Assembly (NCBI RefSeq): GCF_949774925.1
Contig: NZ_OX458932.1
Coordinates: 806,001-870,000 of the forward strand
Reading direction: 5' to 3'
Origin: Candidatus Methylacidiphilum fumarolicum
Lineage (GTDB): Bacteria; Verrucomicrobiota; Verrucomicrobiia; Methylacidiphilales; Methylacidiphilaceae
DNA length: 64,000 bases
Part shown: positions 18,146-26,681 of the stretch, piece by piece
Layout: each line of letters starts with the position of its first letter
How positions within the stretch are numbered: position 1 is the first letter of the stretch
Notes under the pieces: model-generated
Databases searched by the model: none
What the model saw: only the letters and a program-made list of their open reading frames with translations
Told to the model about the DNA's origin: nothing
Position numbers and translations under genes: made by a program

Positions 18146-19255
18146 CTAATTCTTTTCTTCTTTCTCCTCAATTCTAGTTTTATTCCTTTCAATAAGATTA
18201 CGCACTCCAAGACCAATTAGTCTAACGGCTCGATCCTTTTGTAAGTTTGCTTTTAGCAGTAAAATGCCACAGGAAGCAATCTCGAGTGGATTGTGTGTTG
18301 GGGATGTCAAAGTGAGCTGGCGTAAAAGGGTAGAAAAATCAGAGTATCTCAACTTAATAAAGACTGTTTTTGCGACGAGTCCTTGTATTTTAAGATCTTC
18401 GGCCAGTGTTTGACTCATGCCGCAAAGCTCTTTTCTAAGTAGGTCTAGATTTTTAGTATCCTTATTGAAGGTTACTTCCCGACTCATAGACCGAGGTTTG
18501 CTTTCCAGCTCCAAAGGACTAAGATCTATGCCCAAAGAGGCCAGGTGAAAGTATCGGCCTCGTTTCCCAAACTTTTCTATTAATTGTTGTTCTGGTATCT
18601 TTGCTAAATCATCAATAGTGATTACTCCCATGGTATGCAATTTTTTAACAGTTGCAGGACCGACTTCTGGAATTTTTTCTACAGGTAGTGGTGCTAAAAA
18701 AGTTTTTTCAGTGCCCTTGGGGACGACCTTGACCCCATTGGGTTTTGCAAGGTCGCAAGCGATCTTTGCCACAAGTTTATTGGAGGCTACTCCAATAGTG
18801 CTGGGTAGACCAAGTTTTTCTTTAATAGCTTTTTGAATTGCCAATGCCATCTTTTCAGGTTCGATATGTGGGTCTAGCTCCAAGCAGGCCTCGTCAATAG
18901 ATACTTTTTGGATTCGCTCTGAAAAGGTTCTTAAAAGAGCATAAACTTTTGCCGAATATTCCTCGTAAAGAGCATGATGTGCGGGCACAAGGATAAGGCC
19001 AGGGCAGAGGGAAATAGCTCTTCGCAGTGGCATCCCGCTGCGCACCCCGTATTTTCTTGCCTCGTAAGAGGCGGTAGATACTACTCCTCTGCCTTGTAGG
19101 CTACCCATACATACTACCATTGGAGTTTCTTTTAATTCAGGATGCTGAAGTATTTCCACGGAAGCATAGAATGCATCGAGATCTACGAATATAAACCAAC
19201 CTCTTTCTTTGCTTATGACAGATGGCTCTTCATAAGAAGCATTTGAAATGATCAC
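18146..19255 (-). CDS. dinB: DNA polymerase IV (Y-family)
   Basis: A translesion polymerase. WFIFVDLDAFYASVE holds the first catalytic Asp pair. SYEARKYGVRSGMPLRRA and the second acidic site KVSIDEACLEL follow, then the helix-hairpin-helix segment EVGPATVKKLHTMGV. A TTG at 19330 would add 25 hydrophobic residues unlike the family, so the GTG at 19255 is preferred, giving about 369 residues. The usual C-terminal beta-clamp motif is not obvious. No clear LexA box was recognised upstream. Confidence 0.92.
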   Translation of the reverse strand: MIISNASYEEPSVISKERGWFIFVDLDAFYASVEILQHPELKETPMVVCMGSLQGRGVVSTASYEARKYGVRSGMPLRRAISLCPGLILVPAHHALYEEYSAKVYALLRTFSERIQKVSIDEACLELDPHIEPEKMALAIQKAIKEKLGLPSTIGVASNKLVAKIACDLAKPNGVKVVPKGTEKTFLAPLPVEKIPEVGPATVKKLHTMGVITIDDLAKIPEQQLIEKFGKRGRYFHLASLGIDLSPLELESKPRSMSREVTFNKDTKNLDLLRKELCGMSQTLAEDLKIQGLVAKTVFIKLRYSDFSTLLRQLTLTSPTHNPLEIASCGILLLKANLQKDRAVRLIGLGVRNLIERNKTRIEEKEEKN

Positions 19256-20028
19256 ATCTAAAAAATAGCACAAAAGAGGGATTTTAAGCAGTTTTTGATT
19301 CTTTTGGATTCGTCCAACAAAAAGACACAAGGAACAGCGCTATGCCCTATATCAAAGGCCCAAGTAAGCTTAGACTTCAGTCATGAGACGTTAATTAATC
19401 TGTTAATAAAAGGATTCAAAATCTTGTGGAGATATAATAAAAAGCAAATCCCCATACAATGACAAAAAGAAGAATAAATACAAAAATAAAAACAGGAAAT
19501 TTCATAGTTTCATAAAAATTATTATGATTCAATTTTGTTCTATTTCGTAAATGTTAGCAAAAATATAGCGGATTTTTTTTCTTATTTGTCCCCGTGTTTT
19601 TATGAAAATACTCCATTTTCTAATAGTTAAGGCATTTTTCCCAAAATAATAGATTTTTCTCCTATCTTAAGTTCTTCGGGTGAATCAAAAGAAGGTGGAT
19701 ATCGATCTAAGGGGCGAAAAGTTTATCTATGCCTATAAGTTTTTATCGGGATTTTATCTAAGAGAAATGTTATAACAGTAGTTTTTCCAAATCCAAAGAA
19801 AAGGTTTTTAATTTAAAAATTGCAGCTGTCTTTGTTTGGTTAAAAATATCTGTCATTCATGATAGCTTAATGAGTCATTAACGTTTTCAATTTTCCTCCC
19901 TACTAACCTCTCAATGCAATCTTCTTTGGGCAGAAAGGGCACATCAAATAGTTGAAAGGTAGACTAAAGCGATAGAAGAAAAAGTGTGCTCGTTGATCGA
20001 TAGGAAGGGAATGAAGGAGGGGAAAAAC
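19256..20028. other. AT-rich gap between dinB and tRNA-Arg
   Basis: Roughly 770 bases with no long reading frame. A possible 29-residue membrane peptide is encoded on the minus strand at 19416-19505. The rest has long A/T runs and nothing recognisable. Confidence 0.5.
19416..19505 (-). CDS. Possible 29-residue single-pass membrane peptide
   Basis: ATG at 19505 to TGA at 19416 encodes MKFPVFIFVFILLFVIVWGF followed by AFYYISTRF. Nearly the whole peptide is one hydrophobic helix ending in a basic, aromatic tail, the form of many small membrane subunits or regulators. No strong ribosome site is seen. In AT-rich sequence such frames can occur by chance. Confidence 0.35.
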   Translation of the reverse strand: MKFPVFIFVFILLFVIVWGFAFYYISTRF

Positions 20029-20105
20029 TGGCGGTCCCGGGCAGATTCGAACTGCCGACCCGCGCTTTAGGAAAGCGCTGCTCTATCCTTCTGAGCTACG
20101 GGACC
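20029..20105 (-). tRNA. tRNA-Arg(CCT)
   Basis: The minus strand folds into a full cloverleaf. The acceptor arm GGTCCCG pairs with CGGGACC, followed by discriminator G and an encoded CCA. The D arm contains AGCTCAGAAGGATAGAGC. The anticodon stem GCGCT/AGCGC encloses TTCCTAA with anticodon CCT. The T arm contains the GTTCGAATC loop. It reads the rare Arg codon AGG. Confidence 0.95.
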
Positions 20106-20225
20106 TCTCTCTAAAATGGAAACTGCTTTTAAAAACGATTATAAATTGTCCTCTAGCATAGAACAATTGTTCGGTGATGGCTATTTTTTTCTGTTTCCTT
20201 TATAAAGGAAAACTGTTTAAATCTT

Positions 20226-21230
20226 TTAAAGAATAAGCATAGCATCACCATAGCTATAAAACCTATAGCCTTTTTTGATTGCTTCTTCATAGGCCGCTTT
20301 AAGAAGATCGGTACCTGCAAAAGCACAGGTTAAAAGAAACAAGCTAGATTTTGGTAAATGAAAATTGGTGATTAAAGCCCCTGTCCGCTGGAATTGGAAG
20401 GGAGGAAAAATAAAAAGATCAGTCCATCCCTCTTGAGGTTCTAGGTTTTTTATCGTTTCTAAAACACGTACGACCGTGGTGCCAATGGCAACAATTCGTT
20501 GCCCCTCTTTATACATTTTTTTTAGGTTGGCATCGATGATAAAATATTCCGGTTCTAATTTCGCTGTTTTTAGCTGTTTAGGTGTAAGGGGACGAAAAGT
20601 GCCGGGACCAATATGAAGAGTAATAAAAGCGGTTTTAAACTTGCTAAGTAACCCTTTTGAAAAATGTAGTCCAGCTGTGGGAGCCGCAATCGATCCTGGA
20701 CGTTGGGCAAAGACGGTCTGATAGTATTCCATATCCTGCTGATCTATTTCAGGTCTGTTATTCTTTCTTCGCAACTTTCGGATATAAGGAGGAAGGGGAG
20801 GAAGACCAAGGCTTTCCAGATTGGGTTCTTTATCAAATTCCAGGATATAATAGCCATCGGAAAGTTTAGAAACGATTTTTGCCTCAAGCTCACAATACCC
20901 ATCTTTTTGCGACTTTTTTAGCCAAACGATTGAATCACTCTTTACATGTTTGGAGGGGGACGCCATGACTTTCCATTGGTAGGGGGTTAGAGCCTCTACA
21001 AAAAGAAAGGTTGTCTTTTCATCCATTGATTTGAAAAAAGCAGGCAATACTTTCGAATTATTCAAGACAAGGAGGTCTTCTTTTGAAAGAAATTGGGGAA
21101 GATCAGCAAATTGGCAGTGATAAAAACGACCAGTTTTTCTGTCGACTACCATTAGTTTGCAATGATCCCTTTGAGGCGTTGGATCAAGGGCAATCAGTTC
21201 CTTGGGTAATGAAAATGAATACTCTTCCAT
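20226..21230 (-). CDS. queA: S-adenosylmethionine:tRNA ribosyltransferase-isomerase
   Basis: A 334-residue QueA enzyme, which transfers the ribosyl part of SAM to 7-aminomethyl-deazaguanine in tRNA to make epoxyqueuosine. Signatures are FSLPKELIALDPTPQRDHCK at the N-terminus, the GSIAAPTAGLHFS motif, TLHIGPGTFRP and ALITNFHLPKSSLFLLTCAF. It is slightly shorter than the E. coli enzyme but complete. Other queuosine genes are not in the window. Confidence 0.95.
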   Translation of the reverse strand: MEEYSFSLPKELIALDPTPQRDHCKLMVVDRKTGRFYHCQFADLPQFLSKEDLLVLNNSKVLPAFFKSMDEKTTFLFVEALTPYQWKVMASPSKHVKSDSIVWLKKSQKDGYCELEAKIVSKLSDGYYILEFDKEPNLESLGLPPLPPYIRKLRRKNNRPEIDQQDMEYYQTVFAQRPGSIAAPTAGLHFSKGLLSKFKTAFITLHIGPGTFRPLTPKQLKTAKLEPEYFIIDANLKKMYKEGQRIVAIGTTVVRVLETIKNLEPQEGWTDLFIFPPFQFQRTGALITNFHLPKSSLFLLTCAFAGTDLLKAAYEEAIKKGYRFYSYGDAMLIL

Positions 21231-21357
21231 TGTTTTAGTTTATCAGTGAGACAAAATGAAAAATGTTGGCAAAAAAGGTGTTTTTATATAATGTTATGAT
21301 TTGATATTTCAATTGATCAAGTTTAAAAAATTATTCTTGTATTGTTTTCAAATATAG

Positions 21358-21371
21358 TATATCTATAGAGA
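21358..21371 (+). promoter_or_regulatory. Candidate operator upstream of the GntR regulator
   Basis: TATATCTATAGAGA, whose core TCTATAGA is palindromic, lies five bases before the regulator's ATG. The identical 14 bases, in the same orientation relative to the gene, precede the sulfite reductase start. It overlaps the ribosome-binding region (GAGA), so bound repressor could block initiation of translation or transcription. Confidence 0.5.
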
Positions 21372-21376
21372 AATAA

Positions 21377-22207
21377 ATGCAATCAGGTACTTCTCGCTAT
21401 CAACGGTTACCACGACATGAGGTAGTTAGCCAGTGGATTAGGAACGAAATTGATTCTGGTCGTCTGGGGATTGGTGCGCAACTTCCTTCGGAGAAAGAGC
21501 TTCAAAAGACCTTTAACATAAGCCGTATTACGGTCAGAAGGGCCCTTCAAACTTTGGAATCAGAGGGGTTGATTTATCGAAAACAAGGGCTTGGGTCTTT
21601 TGTTGCTGATTTTAGGTTACGTCATGGATTGGTCAGACTGACTGATTTTTCTGAAGATATTTCGAGCGCTGGTATTGAGCCTTCATCCAAAGTTTTATTT
21701 TATGCACAAGAAAATGCTTCAAAGGATATTGCCAAGGAGTTAGGTATTGAAGAGCGGAGTGTTTGTGTTCGGCTTGATCGGTTACGTCTTGGCAATGGAA
21801 AACCTATTGCTTTTGATAGAACCTGGATTCCTCTTTATTATGCCCGACTTTTGGATGGTCGGGATCTAGAAAGGGAAACTATATATCAGATATTACAACG
21901 TGAATACAAGATTCCTGTAATTCGTGGTCGATATTTGATTGAAGCTGTGAATGCGGATAGGGAACTGGCAAGCTATTTAGAAATAAAAGAAAACCAGGCT
22001 GTTCTAGCGATTCATCGGACTTCCTTTACCGTTTCGGATCAACCTATTTATTTCCAGAAACGATTTTATCGGTGTGATCGCGTGATCTACGAACTGGAGT
22101 TAGAAAGAGATCCTTCAAAAAATTTTCATAATCCTTCGGCATTGCCTTTACGCCAATTTTCTCCGTTGTTCGTACAACCCATTAAAAATGGTCAGAGCCA
22201 TTGCTAA
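21377..22207 (+). CDS. GntR/HutC-family transcriptional regulator
   Basis: A 276-residue regulator. The winged helix at residues 8-78 contains LGIGAQLPSEKELQKTFNIS followed by RITVRRALQTLESEGLI and the wing KQGLGSFV. The UTRA ligand-binding domain follows (about 90-240), with RLDRLRLGNGKPIAFDRTWI and the return segment AIHRTSFTVSDQPIYFQKRF. The family binds small metabolites. The gene is convergent with a sulfite reductase gene 60 bases downstream. A shared 14-base motif before both genes suggests autoregulation and control of sulfite reduction. Confidence 0.88.
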   Translation: MQSGTSRYQRLPRHEVVSQWIRNEIDSGRLGIGAQLPSEKELQKTFNISRITVRRALQTLESEGLIYRKQGLGSFVADFRLRHGLVRLTDFSEDISSAGIEPSSKVLFYAQENASKDIAKELGIEERSVCVRLDRLRLGNGKPIAFDRTWIPLYYARLLDGRDLERETIYQILQREYKIPVIRGRYLIEAVNADRELASYLEIKENQAVLAIHRTSFTVSDQPIYFQKRFYRCDRVIYELELERDPSKNFHNPSALPLRQFSPLFVQPIKNGQSHC

Positions 22208-22267
22208 TTGAGATGCTGCTGCTCCCTATGGGAGATCCTTACAGGAAGTAAATCCTAAGAAGCTTTT

Positions 22268-23995
22268 TTAGGAAATATTTTTTGTTTGTAAGGAAGACAT
22301 TTCCATGTGGAAATTTTGGGGAAAAGATTGCTCACAATTAGGATTAATTCTATGCCAGTATTGACTGAATGATTCTTCGTGTCTTCTGTTACGAACGAAA
22401 TCTTCCAGATATTCACGGACTACCGCTGGGATGTCGTTGATGTCAACCACTCTTTTCTGTAGACTGGCTAGTCTATCTCCTGCGGTAGATCCACCTACAA
22501 AAAGAGCATAGCGGTTGGGAGCCCTTCCCACAAAGGAGATGTCAGCATTATAAGGCCGAGAACAGCCGTTTGGGCAACCACTCATCCGGAAAAGAATTTC
22601 TTCTTTTTCTAGCCCTAGTTCTTTTAGAATATCTTCTATCTGATCCATGATTTTGGAAAAGACTCTTTCACTTTCTGCAAGGGCTAGCCCGCATGTTGGA
22701 AGGGCAACGCAGGCATGTGCCAGATTCCTAGCTGCAGTCTTAGTAGAGAGTGGGAACAGACGATTTTCTAAAAGAATCTTTCCTATTTTTTCCTTTTTAT
22801 CTTCGTCAATATCGCATAGAAGAATATTGGCGTTAGGGGTCAGACGGATCGAAGGTTGATAATCTTCTATAATAGAGCGGAGGATACTTCGTAAAGGAAG
22901 GGAAGGAAAATCAGCTATTCGTCCATTTTCTATTCTGATTCCAAGAAAGTACTTCCCATCGCCTTGAGGATGCCATCCTAGATTATCAGATACGGTAGTA
23001 AATGAAAAATGTTTTGGGGCTTCTGGAGAAAAAGAAAGCCGCTTGACCACCTCTAAACGGAACCAATCGATCCCTTTTTCATCAACGAGATATTTCAGTC
23101 TCGCTCTTTTGCGATCTTCCCTATTACCAAAATCTCGATGCATTGTAACAATAGCAATGGCTGTCTCAGTAAGCTTTTCTTTTGGAATATAAAATAAAGG
23201 AACAGCTAGTTTAGGATAAGTCTTAACAACCCCATGGGTCATGCCATGACTGCCACCAACCAAAACGGTAAATCCCTCGATTGTAGTGCCTGAAACATGG
23301 GCAACGAAACCAAGGTCCTGTGAATAAATATCGACATCATTTCTTGGAGGAATAGCAAAGCCGATTTTAAATTTCCGAGGCAGATACACCTTCCCATAGA
23401 TCGGTTCTTCCTCCACGGAACTTTCTTGCGCTGATTCATATGCCACTGGAATGTTATTAATCCAAATTTCGGCATAGGCCTTGCTTTTCGAAAGAAAAGT
23501 ATTGCTAATAGAAAGGGCAAGTCTTTGAAGTTCATCATGTGCACCATCTTTTATAGGAGAGGGAGGAGCCACTACATTCCTGACGATATCCCCGCAGGCA
23601 CCCCATGAATGAATGCCAGAGGCAATGATGGAAGAAATGCAACGATGAAGCTTTCCAAAAACAACCCCATGGAGTTGTATGCCTTGCCTAGTCGTAATCC
23701 TAAGGGTTCCATTACCAACCGAATCACTCAGTTTGTCTAAAGAAAGGTATTGAGAGGCTGTTAAAGCTCCTCCAGGACATTTGGTTCGAACCATAAAAAT
23801 CCAGGCTTTATCTTGTCCAAGCTTTTTTCGTTCGTTCCTTAGATCCCTGTCATCTTGCTGGTAACAGCCGTGAAATTTAAGAATCTGGTAATCTTCTTCG
23901 GAAAAATGCGTTGCAGAAGCCTTTTTTAGTGTTGCTAAAATCGCCCCACGAAGATTCCGACTCTTTTCCTTAATGGATTCAACTGGTGATGGCAT
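22268..23995 (-). CDS. Assimilatory sulfite reductase, siroheme/4Fe-4S hemoprotein
   Basis: A 575-residue siroheme enzyme that reduces sulfite to sulfide for cysteine synthesis. The four cluster cysteines are C429 and C435 (ACVALPTCGLALAESE) and C474 and C478 (MSGCPNGCSRPYNADISFVG), matching the spacing in E. coli CysI. Two ferredoxin-like repeats are evident (about 50-130 and 320-400), and LRITTRQGIQLHGV is a substrate/siroheme motif. No flavoprotein (CysJ) gene is adjacent, so ferredoxin or a distant reductase must donate electrons. The 14-base motif at 24005-24018 lies just before its start codon. Confidence 0.93.
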   Translation of the reverse strand: MPSPVESIKEKSRNLRGAILATLKKASATHFSEEDYQILKFHGCYQQDDRDLRNERKKLGQDKAWIFMVRTKCPGGALTASQYLSLDKLSDSVGNGTLRITTRQGIQLHGVVFGKLHRCISSIIASGIHSWGACGDIVRNVVAPPSPIKDGAHDELQRLALSISNTFLSKSKAYAEIWINNIPVAYESAQESSVEEEPIYGKVYLPRKFKIGFAIPPRNDVDIYSQDLGFVAHVSGTTIEGFTVLVGGSHGMTHGVVKTYPKLAVPLFYIPKEKLTETAIAIVTMHRDFGNREDRKRARLKYLVDEKGIDWFRLEVVKRLSFSPEAPKHFSFTTVSDNLGWHPQGDGKYFLGIRIENGRIADFPSLPLRSILRSIIEDYQPSIRLTPNANILLCDIDEDKKEKIGKILLENRLFPLSTKTAARNLAHACVALPTCGLALAESERVFSKIMDQIEDILKELGLEKEEILFRMSGCPNGCSRPYNADISFVGRAPNRYALFVGGSTAGDRLASLQKRVVDINDIPAVVREYLEDFVRNRRHEESFSQYWHRINPNCEQSFPQNFHMEMSSLQTKNIS

Positions 23996-24004
23996 AATTA
24001 TGTA

Positions 24005-24018
24005 TCTCTATAGATATA
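24005..24018 (-). promoter_or_regulatory. Candidate operator upstream of sulfite reductase
   Basis: On the minus strand this reads TATATCTATAGAGA, identical to the motif before the GntR gene, nine bases before the sulfite reductase ATG. The core TCTATAGA is palindromic. Confidence 0.5.
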
Positions 24019-24184
24019 ATAGGAAAATATAATGTTTTTTAAAAAATGAAAGAAAAAAAAGATATTTTACTTCGTAAAATTAAATTTTTTGTTTAATGCC
24101 TTCTGGGATTCCTATGAGAAGAAAAAGGGTTAAAAGGGCTTTCGCTGTAGCTTGTAAGAATGAAGGATCTGGAGTTTTATCTTA

Positions 24185-24628
24185 TTATTCAGCAGGAGGA
24201 TGGCGCGCGATCAAGACAGAACATCTTGCCTCCTCGCTAACACGTGCCGCTGTACTTCCTAATGCCCGACCCAAAGCACCTGAATAACCACTATGTCCAA
24301 GGACAATCAGATCATAGCCATTTTCATTTGCGCAGTTGACAATTTCTAATGCAGGATGACCATATTTTTTGTAAAATTCCCTTACTTTTATTCCCCATCT
24401 ATTTTCCGCTTCTTGGATATCTTTTCTTATTTCCGAAAAAAATGACTTCTCTCCTTTTTCTTCTTCTTCGTGTTCGATCACAAGACTAATTGCATAGTAA
24501 GGAATTGGAGGAACAACCCAAATGACACCTAATTGACATCCTAAAGTTTTGGCTAGACAAAAACCTTCATCGATAGCCAATCTCCCACCTTTGGACCGGT
24601 CGTAGGCAATTAGTATTTTTGTATACAT
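24185..24628 (-). CDS. Universal stress protein family (UspA-like)
   Basis: A 147-residue alpha/beta protein. It begins YTKILIAYDRSKGGRLAIDE and ends with the ATP-binding signature LGHSGYSGALGRALGSTAAR followed by SVLIAR, the G-2x-G-9x-G-S/T pattern of ATP-binding Usp proteins. The family supports survival under stress; no specific partner is suggested. It stands between the sulfite reductase and a divergent thioredoxin-like gene. Confidence 0.9.
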   Translation of the reverse strand: MYTKILIAYDRSKGGRLAIDEGFCLAKTLGCQLGVIWVVPPIPYYAISLVIEHEEEEKGEKSFFSEIRKDIQEAENRWGIKVREFYKKYGHPALEIVNCANENGYDLIVLGHSGYSGALGRALGSTAARVSEEARCSVLIARHPPAE

Positions 24629-24705
24629 ATCCTTTTGCTTTCCTCCTTCTTATTTTTATTTGACTTTTATTAGTTAAAAAAGAAAATTGGAAAAAAATTT
24701 TTGTT

Positions 24706-25287
24706 ATGGCTGTTACATCTCTTATGCTTCCTTTGGGAACAAAGGCTCCTGAATTTTCTTTACCAGATGCAGTAAGCGGAAAAATCTTTTCTTTATCTGA
24801 TTTTAATAGCTTCCCAGCCTTATTAGTGATGTTTATATGTAACCACTGCCCTTATGTAAAACATATTCAGCATCATTTAGCGCAAACGATTGCTAAATAT
24901 CAAAAAGAGGGATTAGCAGCGGTGGCAATTAATTCTAACGATGTGTCTAGGTATCCCGATGATAGTCCAGAAAAGATGAAAGAAGTAGCTCTTCAAGTAG
25001 GCTACACTTTTCCTTATCTTTTCGATGAAACTCAGGAAACGGCAAAAGCTTATAAAGCAGTCTGTACGCCAGATTTTTTCCTTTTCGATAAAGAAAGGAA
25101 ATTAGTTTATAGGGGGCGCTACGACGAGAGTAGACCAAATAGTGGAGTGGCTGTTACTGGAACAGATCTCTCAAAAGCCATTGAAGCTACCCTTAAAGGG
25201 GAACAAGTCGATCCTGAACAAAAACCCAGTATTGGCTGCAGTCTTAAATGGAAAATTGGGAATGAACCCCCATGGTGGAATTACTAA
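24706..25287 (+). CDS. Thioredoxin-fold redoxin (AhpC/TSA-like)
   Basis: A 193-residue redoxin. PLGTKAPEFSLPDAVSGK is the typical AhpC/TSA opening, followed by the active-site motif ICNHCPYVKHIQ (a CxxC pair) and AINSNDVSRYPDDSPEKMKE. The C-terminal VTPDFFLFDK-like region is CTPDFFLFDKERKLVYRGRY. The CNHCPYVK form belongs to a group of cytoplasmic thioredoxin-like proteins with no established substrate. There is no signal peptide. It likely reduces disulfides or peroxides. Confidence 0.88.
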   Translation: MAVTSLMLPLGTKAPEFSLPDAVSGKIFSLSDFNSFPALLVMFICNHCPYVKHIQHHLAQTIAKYQKEGLAAVAINSNDVSRYPDDSPEKMKEVALQVGYTFPYLFDETQETAKAYKAVCTPDFFLFDKERKLVYRGRYDESRPNSGVAVTGTDLSKAIEATLKGEQVDPEQKPSIGCSLKWKIGNEPPWWNY

Positions 25288-25327
25288 TACTTTCTATTAC
25301 TCGTGCTTCCCCTCAAGCTTCTTTTAT

Positions 25328-25663
25328 TTAAAGGGGCTTTCCTTTATGGGTGAGGGTGTTCCGATTTTTTTTCTTTTCCTGAGGTGCTTTTCCTTTTATT
25401 TCTGCAAAAGAAATTTTAGGCTTTTTATTGACTGATTGGGTCTGAACCACAGGATCTTTCTTTTTTGAATCAACAGTTTTGTTGAGAGACTGAATGTACA
25501 CTTTTCCTTTGGGAATCCTCACTATTTTGTTTTTTTCCATGTTCTCTGCACCGTAAGGATTGAGAATAGTAATTCGTGGGCCTTTGGAAGTCCCCATCAT
25601 AAGGGCATAGGATAAATGAGGAAGAAGAAGAAAGCTCATTAAAAAAAATTTTACAAATTTCAT
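25328..25663 (-). CDS. Small exported basic protein
   Basis: The preferred start is the ATG at 25663, giving 111 residues with a signal peptide (MKFVKFFLMSFLLLPHLSYA). A longer frame reaches 25783 but would overlap recR and lacks a signal at its N-terminus. The mature part is rich in Lys, Asn and Gln (GKAPQEKKKNRNTLTHKGKP) and has the segment SKGPRITILNPYGAENMEKN. No family is recognised. It resembles the other small basic exported protein in the window in style, not in sequence. Confidence 0.55.
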   Translation of the reverse strand: MKFVKFFLMSFLLLPHLSYALMMGTSKGPRITILNPYGAENMEKNKIVRIPKGKVYIQSLNKTVDSKKKDPVVQTQSVNKKPKISFAEIKGKAPQEKKKNRNTLTHKGKPL

Positions 25664-25754
25664 CCTACAAGAAAATCTTAATAAAGAAAAAACTTTTGGG
25701 AAGCAACAAATAGCAGTCAATCTCAATAAATAAAATATTTTTTTTGAGAAGGAT

Positions 25755-26354
25755 TTAAAGTTCTCTTCTTCCTGATAAGGCATAACTTAAGGTAACGCTG
25801 TCTGCGTATTCAAGTCCGCTTCCAGCAGGAAGTCCCATAGCCAGGGAAGAGACCTTAATGGCTCTCTTCTTCAAAATTTGACTGACGAATAAAGCTGTTG
25901 CTTCGGCTTCGGCATCTGTTCCAAAAGCTAGAATGACTTCTCTAGGTTTTTCCTTGTCTATCCTCTGAATGAGGTGGGCGATAGGAAGGTCTTCTGGGGT
26001 ATGCCCTTCTAAGGGGGAGATTTTTTTGCCTAACACATGGTAAACTCCACGAAAGGCCCCTGTTCTTTCTATTTTTAAAACATCCACAGGATGAATGACA
26101 ACACAGTAATATAGAAGATCCCTGGAAGGATCCTGGCAGATTTGGCAAAGAGGCTCTTCACTATAAAAACCACATCGAGAACAGAGTGTGATTTTTGTTT
26201 CGAGCTCCTTTAAAGAAGCAATAAGCCTTTGTTTTGTTCCTTTATTTTCTTCTAGAAGATAAAGGATAATCCTTTCGGCTGAGCGTGGACCAATAGCAGG
26301 CAACTCCTTTAAGGCTTCAATAAGGTTTCGAATTACAGGAGGAAAGTCGATCAT
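25755..26354 (-). CDS. recR: Recombination mediator RecR
   Basis: A 199-residue RecR, which with RecO loads RecA in gap repair. The N-terminal helix-hairpin-helix reads ALKELPAIGPRSAERI. The four-cysteine zinc site is CSRCGFYSEEPLCQIC. The Toprim domain has HPVDVLKIERTG and VILAFGTDAEAEATALFVSQ, and the C-terminal part has LAMGLPAGSGLEYAD. It is the last gene of the classical dnaX-ybaB-recR operon, 18 bases after ybaB. Confidence 0.97.
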   Translation of the reverse strand: MIDFPPVIRNLIEALKELPAIGPRSAERIILYLLEENKGTKQRLIASLKELETKITLCSRCGFYSEEPLCQICQDPSRDLLYYCVVIHPVDVLKIERTGAFRGVYHVLGKKISPLEGHTPEDLPIAHLIQRIDKEKPREVILAFGTDAEAEATALFVSQILKKRAIKVSSLAMGLPAGSGLEYADSVTLSYALSGRREL

Positions 26355-26372
26355 CTGTTTTGGTTCTTGGTT

Positions 26373-26681
26373 TTAGAACATCCCAGGAATACCCAAGCCA
26401 CCCCCTAACTTTTGAAATTGTGCTTGAGAAGCTTCTTTGGCCTTTTCTTGCGCAGCCTGAACAGCGACAACGATGAGATCTTCGATCATTTCACCATCTT
26501 TCGTTTCTAACAGACTAGGATCGATGGCGATTTTGACAAGAACTCCTTCGCCATTGACGGTTGCTTTGACTTTAGACCCTCCACTTTCTCCTTCAAAAGT
26601 CAGAGAGGCCAATTGTTCCTGAATCTTTTTTGCTTCTTCCTGCAGCTTTTGGGCTTGTTTCAGTATTTTATTAATATTCAC
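26373..26681 (-). CDS. YbaB/EbfC nucleoid-associated protein
   Basis: A 102-residue DNA-binding protein with the usual [20 protein letters not shown] start, the central [20 protein letters not shown] strand pair and the glycine-rich end [11 protein letters not shown]. Its start overlaps the dnaX stop as ATGA, so translation is coupled. The family forms dimers that bind DNA as a clamp or tweezer. Confidence 0.95.
   Translation of the reverse strand: MNINKILKQAQKLQEEAKKIQEQLASLTFEGESGGSKVKATVNGEGVLVKIAIDPSLLETKDGEMIEDLIVVAVQAAQEKAKEASQAQFQKLGGGLGIPGMF

Noticed and set aside
24096-24287. Plus-strand frame of 63 codons upstream of and overlapping the universal stress protein gene
   Set aside because: It is largely antisense to a well-supported gene and has no recognisable features.
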